DNA of 64,000 bases from Ureibacillus sinduriensis BLB-1 = JCM 15800 (GTDB lineage Bacteria; Bacillota; Bacilli; Bacillales_A; Planococcaceae). Under the pieces are notes generated by a model that saw nothing but the letters and a program-made list of their open reading frames with translations, had not been told where the DNA came from and ran no database searches. The translations under genes and the position numbers were made by a program. Shown in pieces: positions 56,701 through 64,000 of this stretch (position 1 is the stretch's first letter; every line of letters begins with the position of its first letter). The stretch spans positions 173,309 through 237,308 of the forward strand of contig NZ_JPVO01000052.1 in the NCBI RefSeq assembly GCF_000772955.1, written 5' to 3'.

Positions 56701-57104
56701 CGAGAACCTTCTACAATTGTAGTTCCCCCACCCATAAAGACATCAGCTACTTTGAGATTCTTTAGTGCATTATTATATTGATGGTTATTGTAATATTTCT
56801 TCCAGACGCTTTGTGAGGCATTGATTGGATCATCAGGTGACTTCATTACTGCTGCTAATAACATCGTTCTAAAAACACTTGACCGCCTTCTAGCCCACCA
56901 TTTTGACATTTGATATATTGGTTTACTTGAATTTCCTTCAATAACAGCTACTTGGTTTACTGGGAGTATTGGAAAATCTACCTCTAAAACTGTTTTAGGA
57001 CGATTTGGATCTGAGAAATTTACAGTTTCAAATTCCACTTTCTTTCCTGCTTGAATAGAGTTTATTATTTTTTCTTCAATAATTTGCTTTTTTGTTTTTG
57101 CCAC
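53769..57104 (-). CDS. DUF1156-type adenine-specific DNA methyltransferase (COG1743/PglXI-like)
   Basis: 1111 residues from GTG 57104, which has GGAG eight bases upstream and lies 16 nt after the pglZ stop. An ATG at 57152 lies inside pglZ with no ribosome site. The DUF1156 N terminus has QMSKWWARRRSSVFR (about 65-79). The AdoMet motif is VADVFMGGGTTIVEGSRLG (about 119), and the catalytic motif IV is TDPPFGDNVQYAEL (about 719-732), giving a beta-class order. Several Cys pairs (CQNTGCNH, CSSCNH, CPSCNQ, CADCGT, CPDCDH) suggest two or three zinc ribbons between them. It probably marks self DNA. Target site unknown. Confidence 0.92.
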   Translation of the reverse strand: MAKTKKQIIEEKIINSIQAGKKVEFETVNFSDPNRPKTVLEVDFPILPVNQVAVIEGNSSKPIYQMSKWWARRRSSVFRTMLLAAVMKSPDDPINASQSVWKKYYNNHQYNNALKNLKVADVFMGGGTTIVEGSRLGMQMIGNDLNPVAWLVVKNEMSQVDINEVRKIEKQIESEVKPKLMPYVACNCPRGHHGKWLKFIDKNVPIQPYYDDFTFGEPTANELKKFEKSISTFEGWLNWFKQREFKFEIMPIDFDPFKLTDEERLYYRYWGPEIIYTFWAKHGPCQNTGCNHKTPIMTNPIVSVKELSVKSWKDYKCSSCNHEFDIELKEARMAPGATQIISQNEKSFTIVDEEGYFECPSCNQKEKKDILDPKKAKGKKIALTLLIHPSWLKGSKVVGGTSSDKIEDTIEWNNERAKVNKLIEVRGKLPEYITCPDTGITFATGLESGSSKGRGKFICADCGTQQQLSNSLSLSEKDAPISIYAYHGYCPDCDHNGELYNGRFFFEASDVKSYNKASLEWETKKESELKGFWPEEEIVFSHQTHQRDNLPNHGYSHWWKMFNKRQLLILSTLFKSIVKQDTNQDVKDIFLGAFQSYLRNQNTFCIWNAQGDKLEPHFSNNNYYPKMNFVENNIFANFGRGNWNSSLGALYKAEEWKKDTYELVATDYLSTMDDNLSESLTSKSFKVKTGDPLLSTVNLTCGSSTELNLETESIDLVITDPPFGDNVQYAELADFFYVWLQKALVNEYPHIFGNAYTPKALEAVTNRARHPENSDDFYQRILTEVWKESNRILKEAGILAFTFHHSEDEPWIAVLESLFNAGFYLEATYPIRSDESKGDNAEFGSKKIEYDIIHVCRKRTEEPQRISWARLRKRMVKDIRQLEDILANHLASGLTESDIQVIRRGKALEYFSKHYGEVYVEEGRPFSVKEALIGINQILNDEKDSNLESVPFEAEVMTRQFLRIFNKTISLSRNEMQNFLRGTGLSANDFESKNWVTEKNRIFTMVSPLEFAKDWKGKYRKGLSHDLDQTLFFIGACFENSGINVNDTLANSNFKLHPAVLPLLSWFTRNGGNSEIKQAAMKAHQICGVWLARNPEKENEQLALFGLDEGE

Positions 57105-57120
57105 TTTTGCCGCTCCTAAC

Positions 57121-58110
57121 TCAACTTTTCGATACTTCAAAAAACGGTACAAATGTCTCCATTAAAGACAGGCCACCATGTGCTAACGTTGGGTATCCCC
57201 CAGAGTTCTTCCATTTTCTTCTACCCAGAACAAATGAATAGAGACCATTATTAAGCTCAATCTGTATGTCAATTGGTGGAACAAATGACGCCTCTAAAAC
57301 TTTATCATTTTTAATAAATCTCTGATTTTTATATTTTGCTTTTAAATATTCTGCTTGTTCGCCATCAATATTAATAAAATCGCCCGTTGAAGCATATCCA
57401 TGGTCACTTGTAATTACTAATCTTCTCCCATTAGCCAAATTTTCGATAAGATGCCAAAAATCATCAGAAGTAAATTGCTCACTACTTTTGGTAATCAATT
57501 CACGAATACCTTTACCTGGTACTTGATATTCATGAATTCTATCATCAAACCAAGTATGCCATAAAACCACATTAGGATTACTTCCAATTAGTTGTACACA
57601 ATCCTTCCAAGGTAAATCTGTCACTTCTGTAATTGCACCTTCCAAACTATGACTGTTACCAGCTTGATTGTTATCAAGTGAAGAGCGTTGTGAAAAACCT
57701 AGGCTTTTTGCAAAAAAGGTTGTATCACTTGGTAAAGCAGAGGCGGTTGCATCTGCTTGATGTATAATGAATCCTCGTTTTTTTGCCTCAATAAGAAAAA
57801 AAGGCATTTCTCGTAACGATAAACCATCTAATATTAATAAGGCTTTCCCATTCAAATTATTATTCCAAAAATCTGTAATCTGGTGTGCAGTTTTTGGTAC
57901 AGCATCATCAAAGCTGTACCAAAGATCCCATGAAGTACCTGATATTAATGTTTCAATACTTGTTACTGTTTTTTCACGCTTAATAATTTCTTGAACAGGT
58001 ACTCCTGAAAATGGTTGAGAAAAAATATTATATAGTGATTCCTTTATATTACTCCAAGCCTTTATATTTGATTGTTCCAATAGAATATTATCAAGTAAAG
58101 TTTTAGTCAC
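57121..58110 (-). CDS. pglZ: PglZ-domain protein, short form
   Basis: 329 residues from GTG 58110; the AAGGAGG ribosome site lies inside the end of the ATPase gene. The core of the PglZ/alkaline-phosphatase-like fold is present: ALLILDGLSLREMPFFLIEA (about 92-111), NVVLWHTWFDDRIHEY, LVITSDHGYASTGDF (about 233-247) and GGYPTLAHGGLSLMETFVPF near the C terminus, giving metal-type Asp and His residues. Usual BREX PglZ proteins have 650-900 residues, so the long N-terminal part is missing here. PglZ is a core BREX component, reported as a metal-dependent phosphatase or nuclease in some systems. Confidence 0.85.
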   Translation of the reverse strand: MTKTLLDNILLEQSNIKAWSNIKESLYNIFSQPFSGVPVQEIIKREKTVTSIETLISGTSWDLWYSFDDAVPKTAHQITDFWNNNLNGKALLILDGLSLREMPFFLIEAKKRGFIIHQADATASALPSDTTFFAKSLGFSQRSSLDNNQAGNSHSLEGAITEVTDLPWKDCVQLIGSNPNVVLWHTWFDDRIHEYQVPGKGIRELITKSSEQFTSDDFWHLIENLANGRRLVITSDHGYASTGDFINIDGEQAEYLKAKYKNQRFIKNDKVLEASFVPPIDIQIELNNGLYSFVLGRRKWKNSGGYPTLAHGGLSLMETFVPFFEVSKS

Positions 58111-58114
58111 TATA

Positions 58115-60826
58115 TTATTCCTCCTTGTCTAATTCTAGTCCATACGTTACCCCATCTGGTAACACACGCAATAACTGTTGTAATTGAGCACCCGTCATTT
58201 CATTGATATTTAGTGAAATACTTTTAATCTTTGTACCTGGATTAATTCCCCATCTTTCAATTTTTCCTATTAGGTTTAATGAGGAAGTTTGATCTGCTTG
58301 TAAACGTTTCACTGATACATTTGATTGATTTGGATCAAAAATATTAACAACATGGTTTTCTCCAAAATAAGGCGGCTTTTCTGTTTCTTGTTGCCCAAAT
58401 AAGCTTCCCGTACTCGTTAACGTATTACCGATATTTTCATTACCTGTAGTAGAATCAGTCTCATCCTGACTAGTAGGGCTAATAATAAATGCAGTTGAAG
58501 ACGTAATAGCACTAGGTGACTTAATGTATGTTTGATTTAAATGATTTCCTGTTCCTAATTTCCCCTTCATTCTGTGCCATGCATCTTGTTCATTTTCACC
58601 AGGTTTTAAAATAAGCAATTCCATACCTCTTAGATCAATAGCAATTTTACCCTTTGCACATAAGTGTATTAATTTATCTTTAATTTCAGTTTCACCTAAC
58701 CAAGGAATACATTCTTGACCTCCTGGACGTGGTTCTTGTAAATCCGAAAGCAATCTTGATACAGAGTCATTATTATCTGCAAGTTCTATAACTAAATCAT
58801 TAAATTCTTCTGGATCAAAAATCGATTGCTTAATAAATGAATCCATTGTTTCTGGAATATCTTTTCCTTTTGCTTGGTGATTTTCAATATGGAATACGCA
58901 TTCTTTTGGATTGCTATAATTCCAAGTATCTAAAATAGCAAACCGATCAAATAATGAATTTAAATGAACTTTCAATTCGTCTTGATATTTTTTTGATAAT
59001 GCTCTATACTCAGGTTCATTTTTTTTCCATTCGTTCGCCTTTAAAGTTGCACGTGCTAGAACTAATAATGAATAATCAGTATAAATATTTTCTTGCCCTC
59101 TTTTAGGGATAAGAAATCTAATTGTATTACGTTTAGAAGGAACATGGTCTATTAACCATTTGCCTAAAGTTTCTTCGATTTCCTCAAGACTTTCTGGAAT
59201 AACTACAATAGGAATTCGATTATCCCATTTCGAAGGATGAAGATTATCCTCTAAACTAGACCAAGGATCTCTATTCCAATTAGATTTCAAAACAACTACT
59301 TGGTATTTTGATGTAACAGATTCCTCTCCACCAATGACATATCTAACTTGTTTAGCTAATTGATCAATGTCTGATCCATCTTGAAATAATTTGTCATTTC
59401 TTGAAAAGGCTAACAATTTTGCTTGAGGATTTTCTTCTTCTTTAAATACAAGCTTGTCTCCTACTTCATGGATATTAAAACTATTATCAATTATTGTAGT
59501 CATCTCAATTAAAAAGCTATTATCATCTATTGGTTCTCGTTGAGTTATATCAACCTGTAAAATTGCTCTTTCCGCTCCAGCTTGTTTGTTAATTGCTAGT
59601 GAATGAATCCAAAGTGAACTTAAAATATATGAAGCATGAGGTATTTGATTTTTATAATTTACAGCATCCCTTACAGCTTGTAGATTTCTTTGAGCTTTTT
59701 CTCTCAGAGTTTTATGATATTCATTTGATACAGTATCCAAAAGTGACATAATCCCATCATCATCTTCTTCAATAGAGAAACTTCCCGCTGTTATGATACA
59801 AGTATCTTCAGTTTGTTGTTTAAATAAATTTGCTAATATTTTTATTAAATCTCTAGTTTCTTGAGCATCTGTTGCAACAAGAATTTGATCTTCTAAAAGT
59901 TGAATTAATTGAGGAGAAAACGGCCATGATTCAATAAATTCTTCTCTTATCGCCGCTCTTTCTGTTTCTGAAATTTGTAACAAACGATAATATTCATTTA
60001 AATGTACTTGAATAGAATTATTAATATCGAGATTTGAAATTTGGGAACGATTCTCAAAAAGACGGTGTAAAAGTAGACGTTTACGATCTCTTTTGACATA
60101 ATGCCCCTTAAAATCAATAATAATTGGGTTATTTCTATGAATTTGTTGATATGCATCAGATTGTCCATTTCGAACAGAAACAACTAAAATTAAAAGATCA
60201 GGAAACTCTTCTGCGATTTCAGCTAATGTTTGCACAAAATTAAACGCCCAATTTTTCCAAGGGTATTGCTTGGTATTTGTTAGAGCATCATACCAAGTTT
60301 GAAATTCGTCTAAAATTACTACAGTAGGTTGTTCTTTGAACATTTCTATTAACAAATCTCGTCCTAAAACATCTGTTTTCTTATCGCCTTGCCCCTCCCA
60401 CTTACCTCGAATATATTTTCCATGTGGATGTTTTTCTAAAATTAAATCCCAAAGGTATTTATAGTTTTGATAATGAAGACTTTCCGCTATAACGTGCATA
60501 CCTTTACGTAAATTAATTTGATTTAATTCAGCTCTATTTAATTTAACTGACCAATTTTCCAACCAGTTTTTTGTCATCTCAGTATTTATAAATGAATGGT
60601 AAATAGTCGTTAATAAATGTGATTTACCTTGGCCACGGGAACCAATTAGTACAATTGGTCTAGATTGTTCAAGTGACACAGATTCAATTGTTTTTAATAA
60701 ATCATTTGATGGATAAGTTATTTCCAAAAAATCTTTAGCATTTTTTTCAATTTCTTTATTAAAATCTATTGCTGTTCTCTTAAGTCTCTTAGGTCTAAAT
60801 TCGCTCCTTAATTTTAAATCAAGCAT
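58115..60826 (-). CDS. Large AAA+ ATPase of the defence-type operon (DUF499/BrxC-like)
   Basis: 903 residues; ATG 60826 follows GGAGG by ten bases. FLEITYPSNDLLKTIESV (about 33-50) leads into Walker A IGSRGQGKSHLLTTIYH (about 61-77) and Walker B TVVILDEFQTWYD (about 168-180), with a sensor-like LILVVSVRNGQSDAYQQI (about 220). This agrees with the DUF499/COG1483 ATPases found beside DUF1156 methylases, and more loosely with BrxC/PglY. The C-terminal 150 residues contain a Ser/Thr/Asn-rich linker (about 775-810) and a terminal domain (IKSISLNINEMTGAQLQQLL). It is the first gene of the unit, so its promoter in 60827-60960 drives all five. Confidence 0.85.
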   Translation of the reverse strand: MLDLKLRSEFRPKRLKRTAIDFNKEIEKNAKDFLEITYPSNDLLKTIESVSLEQSRPIVLIGSRGQGKSHLLTTIYHSFINTEMTKNWLENWSVKLNRAELNQINLRKGMHVIAESLHYQNYKYLWDLILEKHPHGKYIRGKWEGQGDKKTDVLGRDLLIEMFKEQPTVVILDEFQTWYDALTNTKQYPWKNWAFNFVQTLAEIAEEFPDLLILVVSVRNGQSDAYQQIHRNNPIIIDFKGHYVKRDRKRLLLHRLFENRSQISNLDINNSIQVHLNEYYRLLQISETERAAIREEFIESWPFSPQLIQLLEDQILVATDAQETRDLIKILANLFKQQTEDTCIITAGSFSIEEDDDGIMSLLDTVSNEYHKTLREKAQRNLQAVRDAVNYKNQIPHASYILSSLWIHSLAINKQAGAERAILQVDITQREPIDDNSFLIEMTTIIDNSFNIHEVGDKLVFKEEENPQAKLLAFSRNDKLFQDGSDIDQLAKQVRYVIGGEESVTSKYQVVVLKSNWNRDPWSSLEDNLHPSKWDNRIPIVVIPESLEEIEETLGKWLIDHVPSKRNTIRFLIPKRGQENIYTDYSLLVLARATLKANEWKKNEPEYRALSKKYQDELKVHLNSLFDRFAILDTWNYSNPKECVFHIENHQAKGKDIPETMDSFIKQSIFDPEEFNDLVIELADNNDSVSRLLSDLQEPRPGGQECIPWLGETEIKDKLIHLCAKGKIAIDLRGMELLILKPGENEQDAWHRMKGKLGTGNHLNQTYIKSPSAITSSTAFIISPTSQDETDSTTGNENIGNTLTSTGSLFGQQETEKPPYFGENHVVNIFDPNQSNVSVKRLQADQTSSLNLIGKIERWGINPGTKIKSISLNINEMTGAQLQQLLRVLPDGVTYGLELDKEE

Positions 60827-61505
60827 TTAACAATAACCTCCATTTTCTTTTTCCGCACTAGAATAGCATATTTTATTCTTTTTAAAATCTAGGTTTAATA
60901 CTACCAATGTATATTACCTTCATTATGTCATAAGTAATAAAGAATTTTCATTAAATTATGTTATATCCCTTATTCTTATTATACTACAACACTTTTCAAT
61001 TAGTGGGAATAATTACCTTATCATTCGTTAAAGGAACTTTAATAATAATATTATCGTGCCACTTATTACTAAATTACCACAAGCTAACCTATAGAAAAAA
61101 CACATTAAACATACGTAAAATAAAGCTAATTTTAAAAGAGAATGAAAAAGAGTAACATCACAGGTAATTTATCTAGGAATGATGCATCCTTTTTTAAAAC
61201 TTTTATATAGAAGAATTGCTAATCTATTTCTATTTTTTAATTATTTTTATATATTTTTCATATTTAAAATTTCTTATACTATTAATATTATATTAATCTC
61301 CTATACTTAAGTGGATTTTCCACAGTATCCCCAACATTTTATGAAGTAATTTTCACATCCCATAATCGGTGTTATAAGCGATTCCACTTATTTATGATTT
61401 ACATATAAATCAATAATGTCTGGCTTATTGAGTGTTATTAAAGAAAATACCCTTTAACGGAAAAAGACCCCTTCCTTATTCAAGGAAAGAGCCCAATTGT
61501 AGAAC
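60827..61505. other. AT-rich gap upstream of the defence operon
   Basis: Very AT-rich. It must hold the operon promoter on the minus strand, but I could not single out one -35/-10 pair. A 65-codon plus-strand frame (60958-61155) has no ribosome site and looks fortuitous. No repeats or RNA gene are recognised. Confidence 0.5.
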
Positions 61506-61583
61506 TGAATCGGCTACACTAAGTTGGACAGATACTATAAGGGCTAGTAGACTTAACATACTAACCTAAGGGAGCGTGCTACT

Positions 61584-61871
61584 ATGTCACGTCAACGTCG
61601 AACTTTTACACCAGAATTCAAACTTCAATTAGTTAAGCTTTATGAAAACGGAAAGTCACGTGCTGATATCTGCCGAGAATATGAAATAACGCCTTCTGCG
61701 TTAGATCGCTGGATTAAAAACCATCAGGACACTGGAACATTTACTGCAAAAGAAAACCGTACTGATGAAGAGAATGAATTAATCAAGTTACGCAAAGAAA
61801 ACCAACGCTTACTGATGGAGAATGATATTTTAAAGCAAGCAGCGCTGATCATGGGACGAAAAGAGATGTGA
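61584..61871 (+). CDS. IS3-family transposase OrfA
   Basis: 95 residues. An N-terminal helix-turn-helix (RRTFTPEFKLQLVKLYENGK, YEITPSALDRWIKNH) is followed by a leucine-zipper coiled coil (ENELIKLRKENQRLLMENDI) and the common IS3 ending LKQAALIMGRK. It binds the IS ends. A slippery A-run (GAAAAGAG) just before the stop could allow -1 frameshifting to make the OrfAB transposase. Confidence 0.93.
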   Translation: MSRQRRTFTPEFKLQLVKLYENGKSRADICREYEITPSALDRWIKNHQDTGTFTAKENRTDEENELIKLRKENQRLLMENDILKQAALIMGRKEM

Positions 61872-62707
61872 TCCGAAATAATGCTCACAAATATTCAATA
61901 TCAGCAATGTGTAACGTCCTCAATATTGCCAAAAGCACCTATTATTATCATGCAAATCTGCGTGAAAAAGAAGCCCATGAAAAAGAAGAAGGTGAGCTTT
62001 CCAAGGACATCGAGCGAATTTTCAAGGAAAGTCGCAGCAACTATGGTACACGTAAACTCAAAGTAGAATTGGAGAGAATGAAAAAGATTGTTTCCCGTCG
62101 TCGAATCGGCCGAATTATGAAACGATTAGGTCTCGTTTCAAAATACACGGTGGCACAATACAAGCCACACAAACAAAGTTGTAATGAGGCGCCAATCAAA
62201 AATGAGTTACAACGCCAGTTTAAACAAGAAGAACAATTAGCAGTAGTTGTAAGTGATTTAACATACGTTCGTGTGGAGAAAAAATGGCACTATGTATGCT
62301 TATTTGTCGACCTTTTCAACCGAGAAATTATTGGACACAGTGCAGGTCCGAATAAGCCAGCAGCCCTTGTGTATCAAGCATTAGCTAGCATTAAAGGAAA
62401 TTTACATAATATCAATATGTTTCACACAGACCGAGGAAAAGATTTTGATAATAAACTAATTACAGAGGCTTTAGAGACATTTGGGATTCAACGATCATTA
62501 AGTATGAAGGGTTGTCCCTATGATAACGCCGTAGCCGAAGCGATGTACAAAGTATTTAAAACAGAATTCGCAAACGGAGCTCACTTCGCTTCTCTTGAAC
62601 AGCTCGCTCTCGAACTTGATGATTATGTTCATTGATTTAATAATATTCGAATTCACGGAACTCTGGGCTATTTAACACCAGTAGAATTTAAACAACAGAC
62701 CTTATAG
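61868..62707 (+). pseudogene. IS3-family transposase OrfB, interrupted by a nonsense codon
   Basis: It opens at GTG 61868, overlapping orfA, in the -1 frame. An HTH_21-type region (SRSNYGTRKLKVELERM) is followed by the rve integrase core with DDE residues in VVSDLTYV, FHTDRGKDF and YDNAVAEAMY. Residue 256 is TGA where relatives have Trp (family text YVHWFNN). The frame then goes on as FNNIRIHGTLGYLTPVEFK to a stop at 62705. A single G to A change would explain it. The last 23 residues are lost, so the element is probably inactive unless the stop is read through. Confidence 0.88.
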
Positions 62708-62938
62708 AAATTGTCCAGTTTAGTGTTGACATTCCAGTTTTCTATAGCTTAAACCAAAGTATAAAACCCTTTTCAACTAATCAGCTCCCGTAGTTGAAGT
62801 AGACCTTGTCACAATTTATCCCCTTAGTAAAATTAATCAAACCTAAGACCCAATAGCAGATGTTATGAATGGTTTAACTATTAACAATATTTATAATAAG
62901 ATCCTGGAATCCTTCTCCAGCTCTAGCAACTCAACTAA

Positions 62939-62964
62939 AAAAAGAGCTGTTAATTAGCTCTTTT
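62939..62964 (-). terminator. Terminator after the cREC-like gene
   Basis: AAAAGAGCT and AGCTCTTTT form a 9-bp stem at the stop codon of the gene, with T-rich sequence following on the minus strand. Confidence 0.8.
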
Positions 62965-63325
62965 AACCAGAATATTTATTGGAAGTGATTGAATAATGAT
63001 ATATTTCTATATCTTGATCAATAAAGCCTCTTCTTTGAGCTGCTTTTAGAGTTTGATACATATTTTCTCTTCCAACACCATTATCAGTATGTAGATAAAT
63101 TTTATTTGCCCTTAAGCCCTTTTCGCAAATATACTTTACCAAATCATATCCCGTGGGTAATAACGTTCCTTTGTTATCTTCGCCTAAATCGTGGTCAAGG
63201 GAGAGTATATGTACATTATAGTTTTCAATGTAATAAATTGCCTCTTCCATATTTCTAGCTATTGTATATCCCAATGGACAATCCCTTAAATCATCCACAT
63301 ACAGGTTAATAACCTTACTAGTCAA
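62963..63325 (-). CDS. Cyclic-phosphate-processing receiver-domain protein (cREC-like)
   Basis: 120 residues, a whole-protein receiver-like fold. LYVDDLRDCPLGYTIARNMEEAIYYI (quoted in part), the central ILSLDHDLGEDNKG, and KIYLHTDNGVGRENM with conserved His and Asn are the hallmarks of the cREC family. Comparative genomics has linked that family to processing of cyclic-phosphate nucleotides or RNA ends. It starts at TTG 63325 behind GAGG. It lies between the IS and two small genes, all on the minus strand. Such proteins are frequent in phages and conflict islands. Confidence 0.75.
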   Translation of the reverse strand: MTSKVINLYVDDLRDCPLGYTIARNMEEAIYYIENYNVHILSLDHDLGEDNKGTLLPTGYDLVKYICEKGLRANKIYLHTDNGVGRENMYQTLKAAQRRGFIDQDIEIYHYSITSNKYSG

Positions 63326-63379
63326 AAGAATAACCTCACTCTGTATTTTGATATTTTTTAGACATTCACACTTCCAAAA

Positions 63380-63589
63380 CTAATGCTTTTGAGGAGAAAC
63401 TAGAATACTAAGACCATGTTCTTCTCCATAATCCCACATTTTCACCCAAGGATATGTATTCTCAGGTAGAATGAAAGTACGTTCTTCTAATGATTGAATT
63501 GTTGACATATCACATTTAGTTCCATGCTCCTTGGTTGCTGGATGAATACCAATTTCTCTACCAGTGTCATTAAAGTATACAAACTTCAA
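63380..63589 (-). CDS. Small hypothetical protein
   Basis: 69 residues, read from TTG 63589 with GGGAGTG at a good distance. Compact beta-rich text (FVYFNDTGREIGIHPATKEHG, CDMSTIQSLEERTFILP, YPWVKMWDYGEE). It ends 54 nt before the cREC-like start, also a TTG gene, so the two may be a unit. I do not recognise the family. Confidence 0.65.
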   Translation of the reverse strand: MKFVYFNDTGREIGIHPATKEHGTKCDMSTIQSLEERTFILPENTYPWVKMWDYGEEHGLSILVSPQKH

Positions 63590-63692
63590 ATTATTTCACT
63601 CCCAATGTTGTATTAATTAAATAATAAATTATTTGAGAATTATAAAAAAGAGCACACATAATAACTAATGGATACTCTTATCACTATTTAAT

Positions 63693-63953
63693 TTACTTAT
63701 AGTCTTGTAATATTGTTAACTTTTGTTTTGTTTTTTCAAAGTATTTTTCTGAAATTAGTTTAATATCATCTGGTCTAAGATGATCTAACATACCTGCTTT
63801 TATTTTATAGAAGTGTACTGTGTCTTTTTTGTCATACAACAATTTATCTAGAGTTGATTGGTTGAATGTTAAGGTTTTTATAACTTCATCTCTATCCTTA
63901 CTTACCACTATAAATTCATTTTCTTCGGAAGCTAGATCAAATTCGTAACTCAT
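63693..63953 (-). CDS. Small hypothetical protein
   Basis: 86 residues, soluble and charged (YEFDLASEENEFIVVSKDRDEV; FYKIKAGMLDHLRPDDIKLI). The ATG at 63953 has no clear ribosome site, so the start is uncertain and could lie further on. Same strand as the cREC-like cluster. The family is not recognised. Confidence 0.55.
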   Translation of the reverse strand: MSYEFDLASEENEFIVVSKDRDEVIKTLTFNQSTLDKLLYDKKDTVHFYKIKAGMLDHLRPDDIKLISEKYFEKTKQKLTILQDYK

Positions 63954-64000
63954 TTGTTTATTGCAAAATAGAAGTGCAGACTAGTGCAAAGAATTTGTAC

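Larger units (their letters stand above)
61506..62736 (+). mobile_element. IS3-family insertion sequence
   Basis: About 1.23 kb. Imperfect terminal inverted repeats (61506-61530 and 62712-62736; 18 of 25 bases pair) both end TG...CA. Between them lie overlapping orfA and orfB in the -1 relation typical of IS3 elements. No clean target duplication is visible, since the flanking AAC and GTT are complementary rather than direct. It sits inside the island, upstream of the defence operon. Confidence 0.88.

Noticed and set aside
53769..57152. ATG at 57152 as the start of the DNA methylase
   Set aside because: It lies inside pglZ without a ribosome site. GTG 57104 has GGAG at the right distance right after the pglZ stop.
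50485..60826. Assignment of the operon to DISARM
   Set aside because: The helicase and methylase are compatible, but there is no DrmA, DrmB or DrmC-like protein, and PglZ is not part of DISARM.
60958..61155. 65-codon hydrophobic frame upstream of the IS
   Set aside because: No ribosome site, composition driven by AT-rich DNA, and no family likeness.

Overview
The window looks like the chromosome of a low-GC, Gram-positive, spore-former-type Bacillales, most likely Planococcaceae (Lysinibacillus/Solibacillus-like). The grounds are strong Shine-Dalgarno sites before nearly every gene, lipobox lipoproteins, an S-layer (SLH) protein, and Fur, BirA, Zur and CcpA-like (cre) operators of the Bacillus kind. 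The genus is an inference from gene content, not from an alignment.

Region 1 (1-32 kb) is dominated by pectin/galacturonate use. It holds a TRAP binding protein cut by the window edge, a D-2-hydroxyacid dehydrogenase, kduI and a divergent IclR regulator. Further on come uxaC, an MsmX-type sugar ABC ATPase, uxaA, uxaB, a TIM-barrel isomerase, a YesMN-type two-component system, a GH105 unsaturated galacturonyl hydrolase, two ABC permeases, two paralogous sugar-binding lipoproteins and a GH28 polygalacturonase without a signal peptide. The picture is import of oligogalacturonides, intracellular cleavage, and feeding of galacturonate and unsaturated uronate into the 2-keto-3-deoxygluconate route. 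cre-like sites sit before kduI, the ATPase and the permeases. A chemoreceptor, a large hybrid sensor kinase with a divergent SARP-like response regulator, and a Fur-boxed siderophore ABC transporter (9.9-13.9 kb) are embedded here.

Region 2 (32-39 kb) holds a BirA-controlled bioY-bioB pair, an OmpA-domain lipoprotein and a 1101-residue modular SLH surface protein.

Region 3 (39-48.8 kb) is a zinc-starvation (Zur) cluster: yciC, znuBCA with a ten-copy perfect 42-bp His-rich repeat in znuA, a FeoB-like GTPase/permease, a flavoprotein, a zinc-free S14 (rpsN paralog) and a second COG0523 GTPase with a decayed small gene before it. Three near-identical Zur-type palindromes lie in front of these units.

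Region 4 (48.8-64 kb) starts with a decayed amidase gene and a small lipoprotein. At 50302-50326 there is a 25-nt copy of the 3' end of tmRNA (ssrA), still followed on the minus strand by an apparent ssrA terminator, and flanked on the other side by three TTTGACTAC repeats. This reads as the att end of a genomic island that runs rightwards past the window. The island carries a tightly coupled five-gene defence-type operon (DUF499-like ATPase, short PglZ, DUF1156 DNA methylase, an unassigned 173-residue protein, SNF2 helicase), an IS3-family element with a nonsense mutation, and a small-gene cluster including a cyclic-phosphate-processing receiver (cREC-like) protein. The operon resembles BREX type 3 and, from memory, the Hma helicase-methylase-ATPase type, but lacks other core BREX genes. 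It is the best candidate for a little-described system here.
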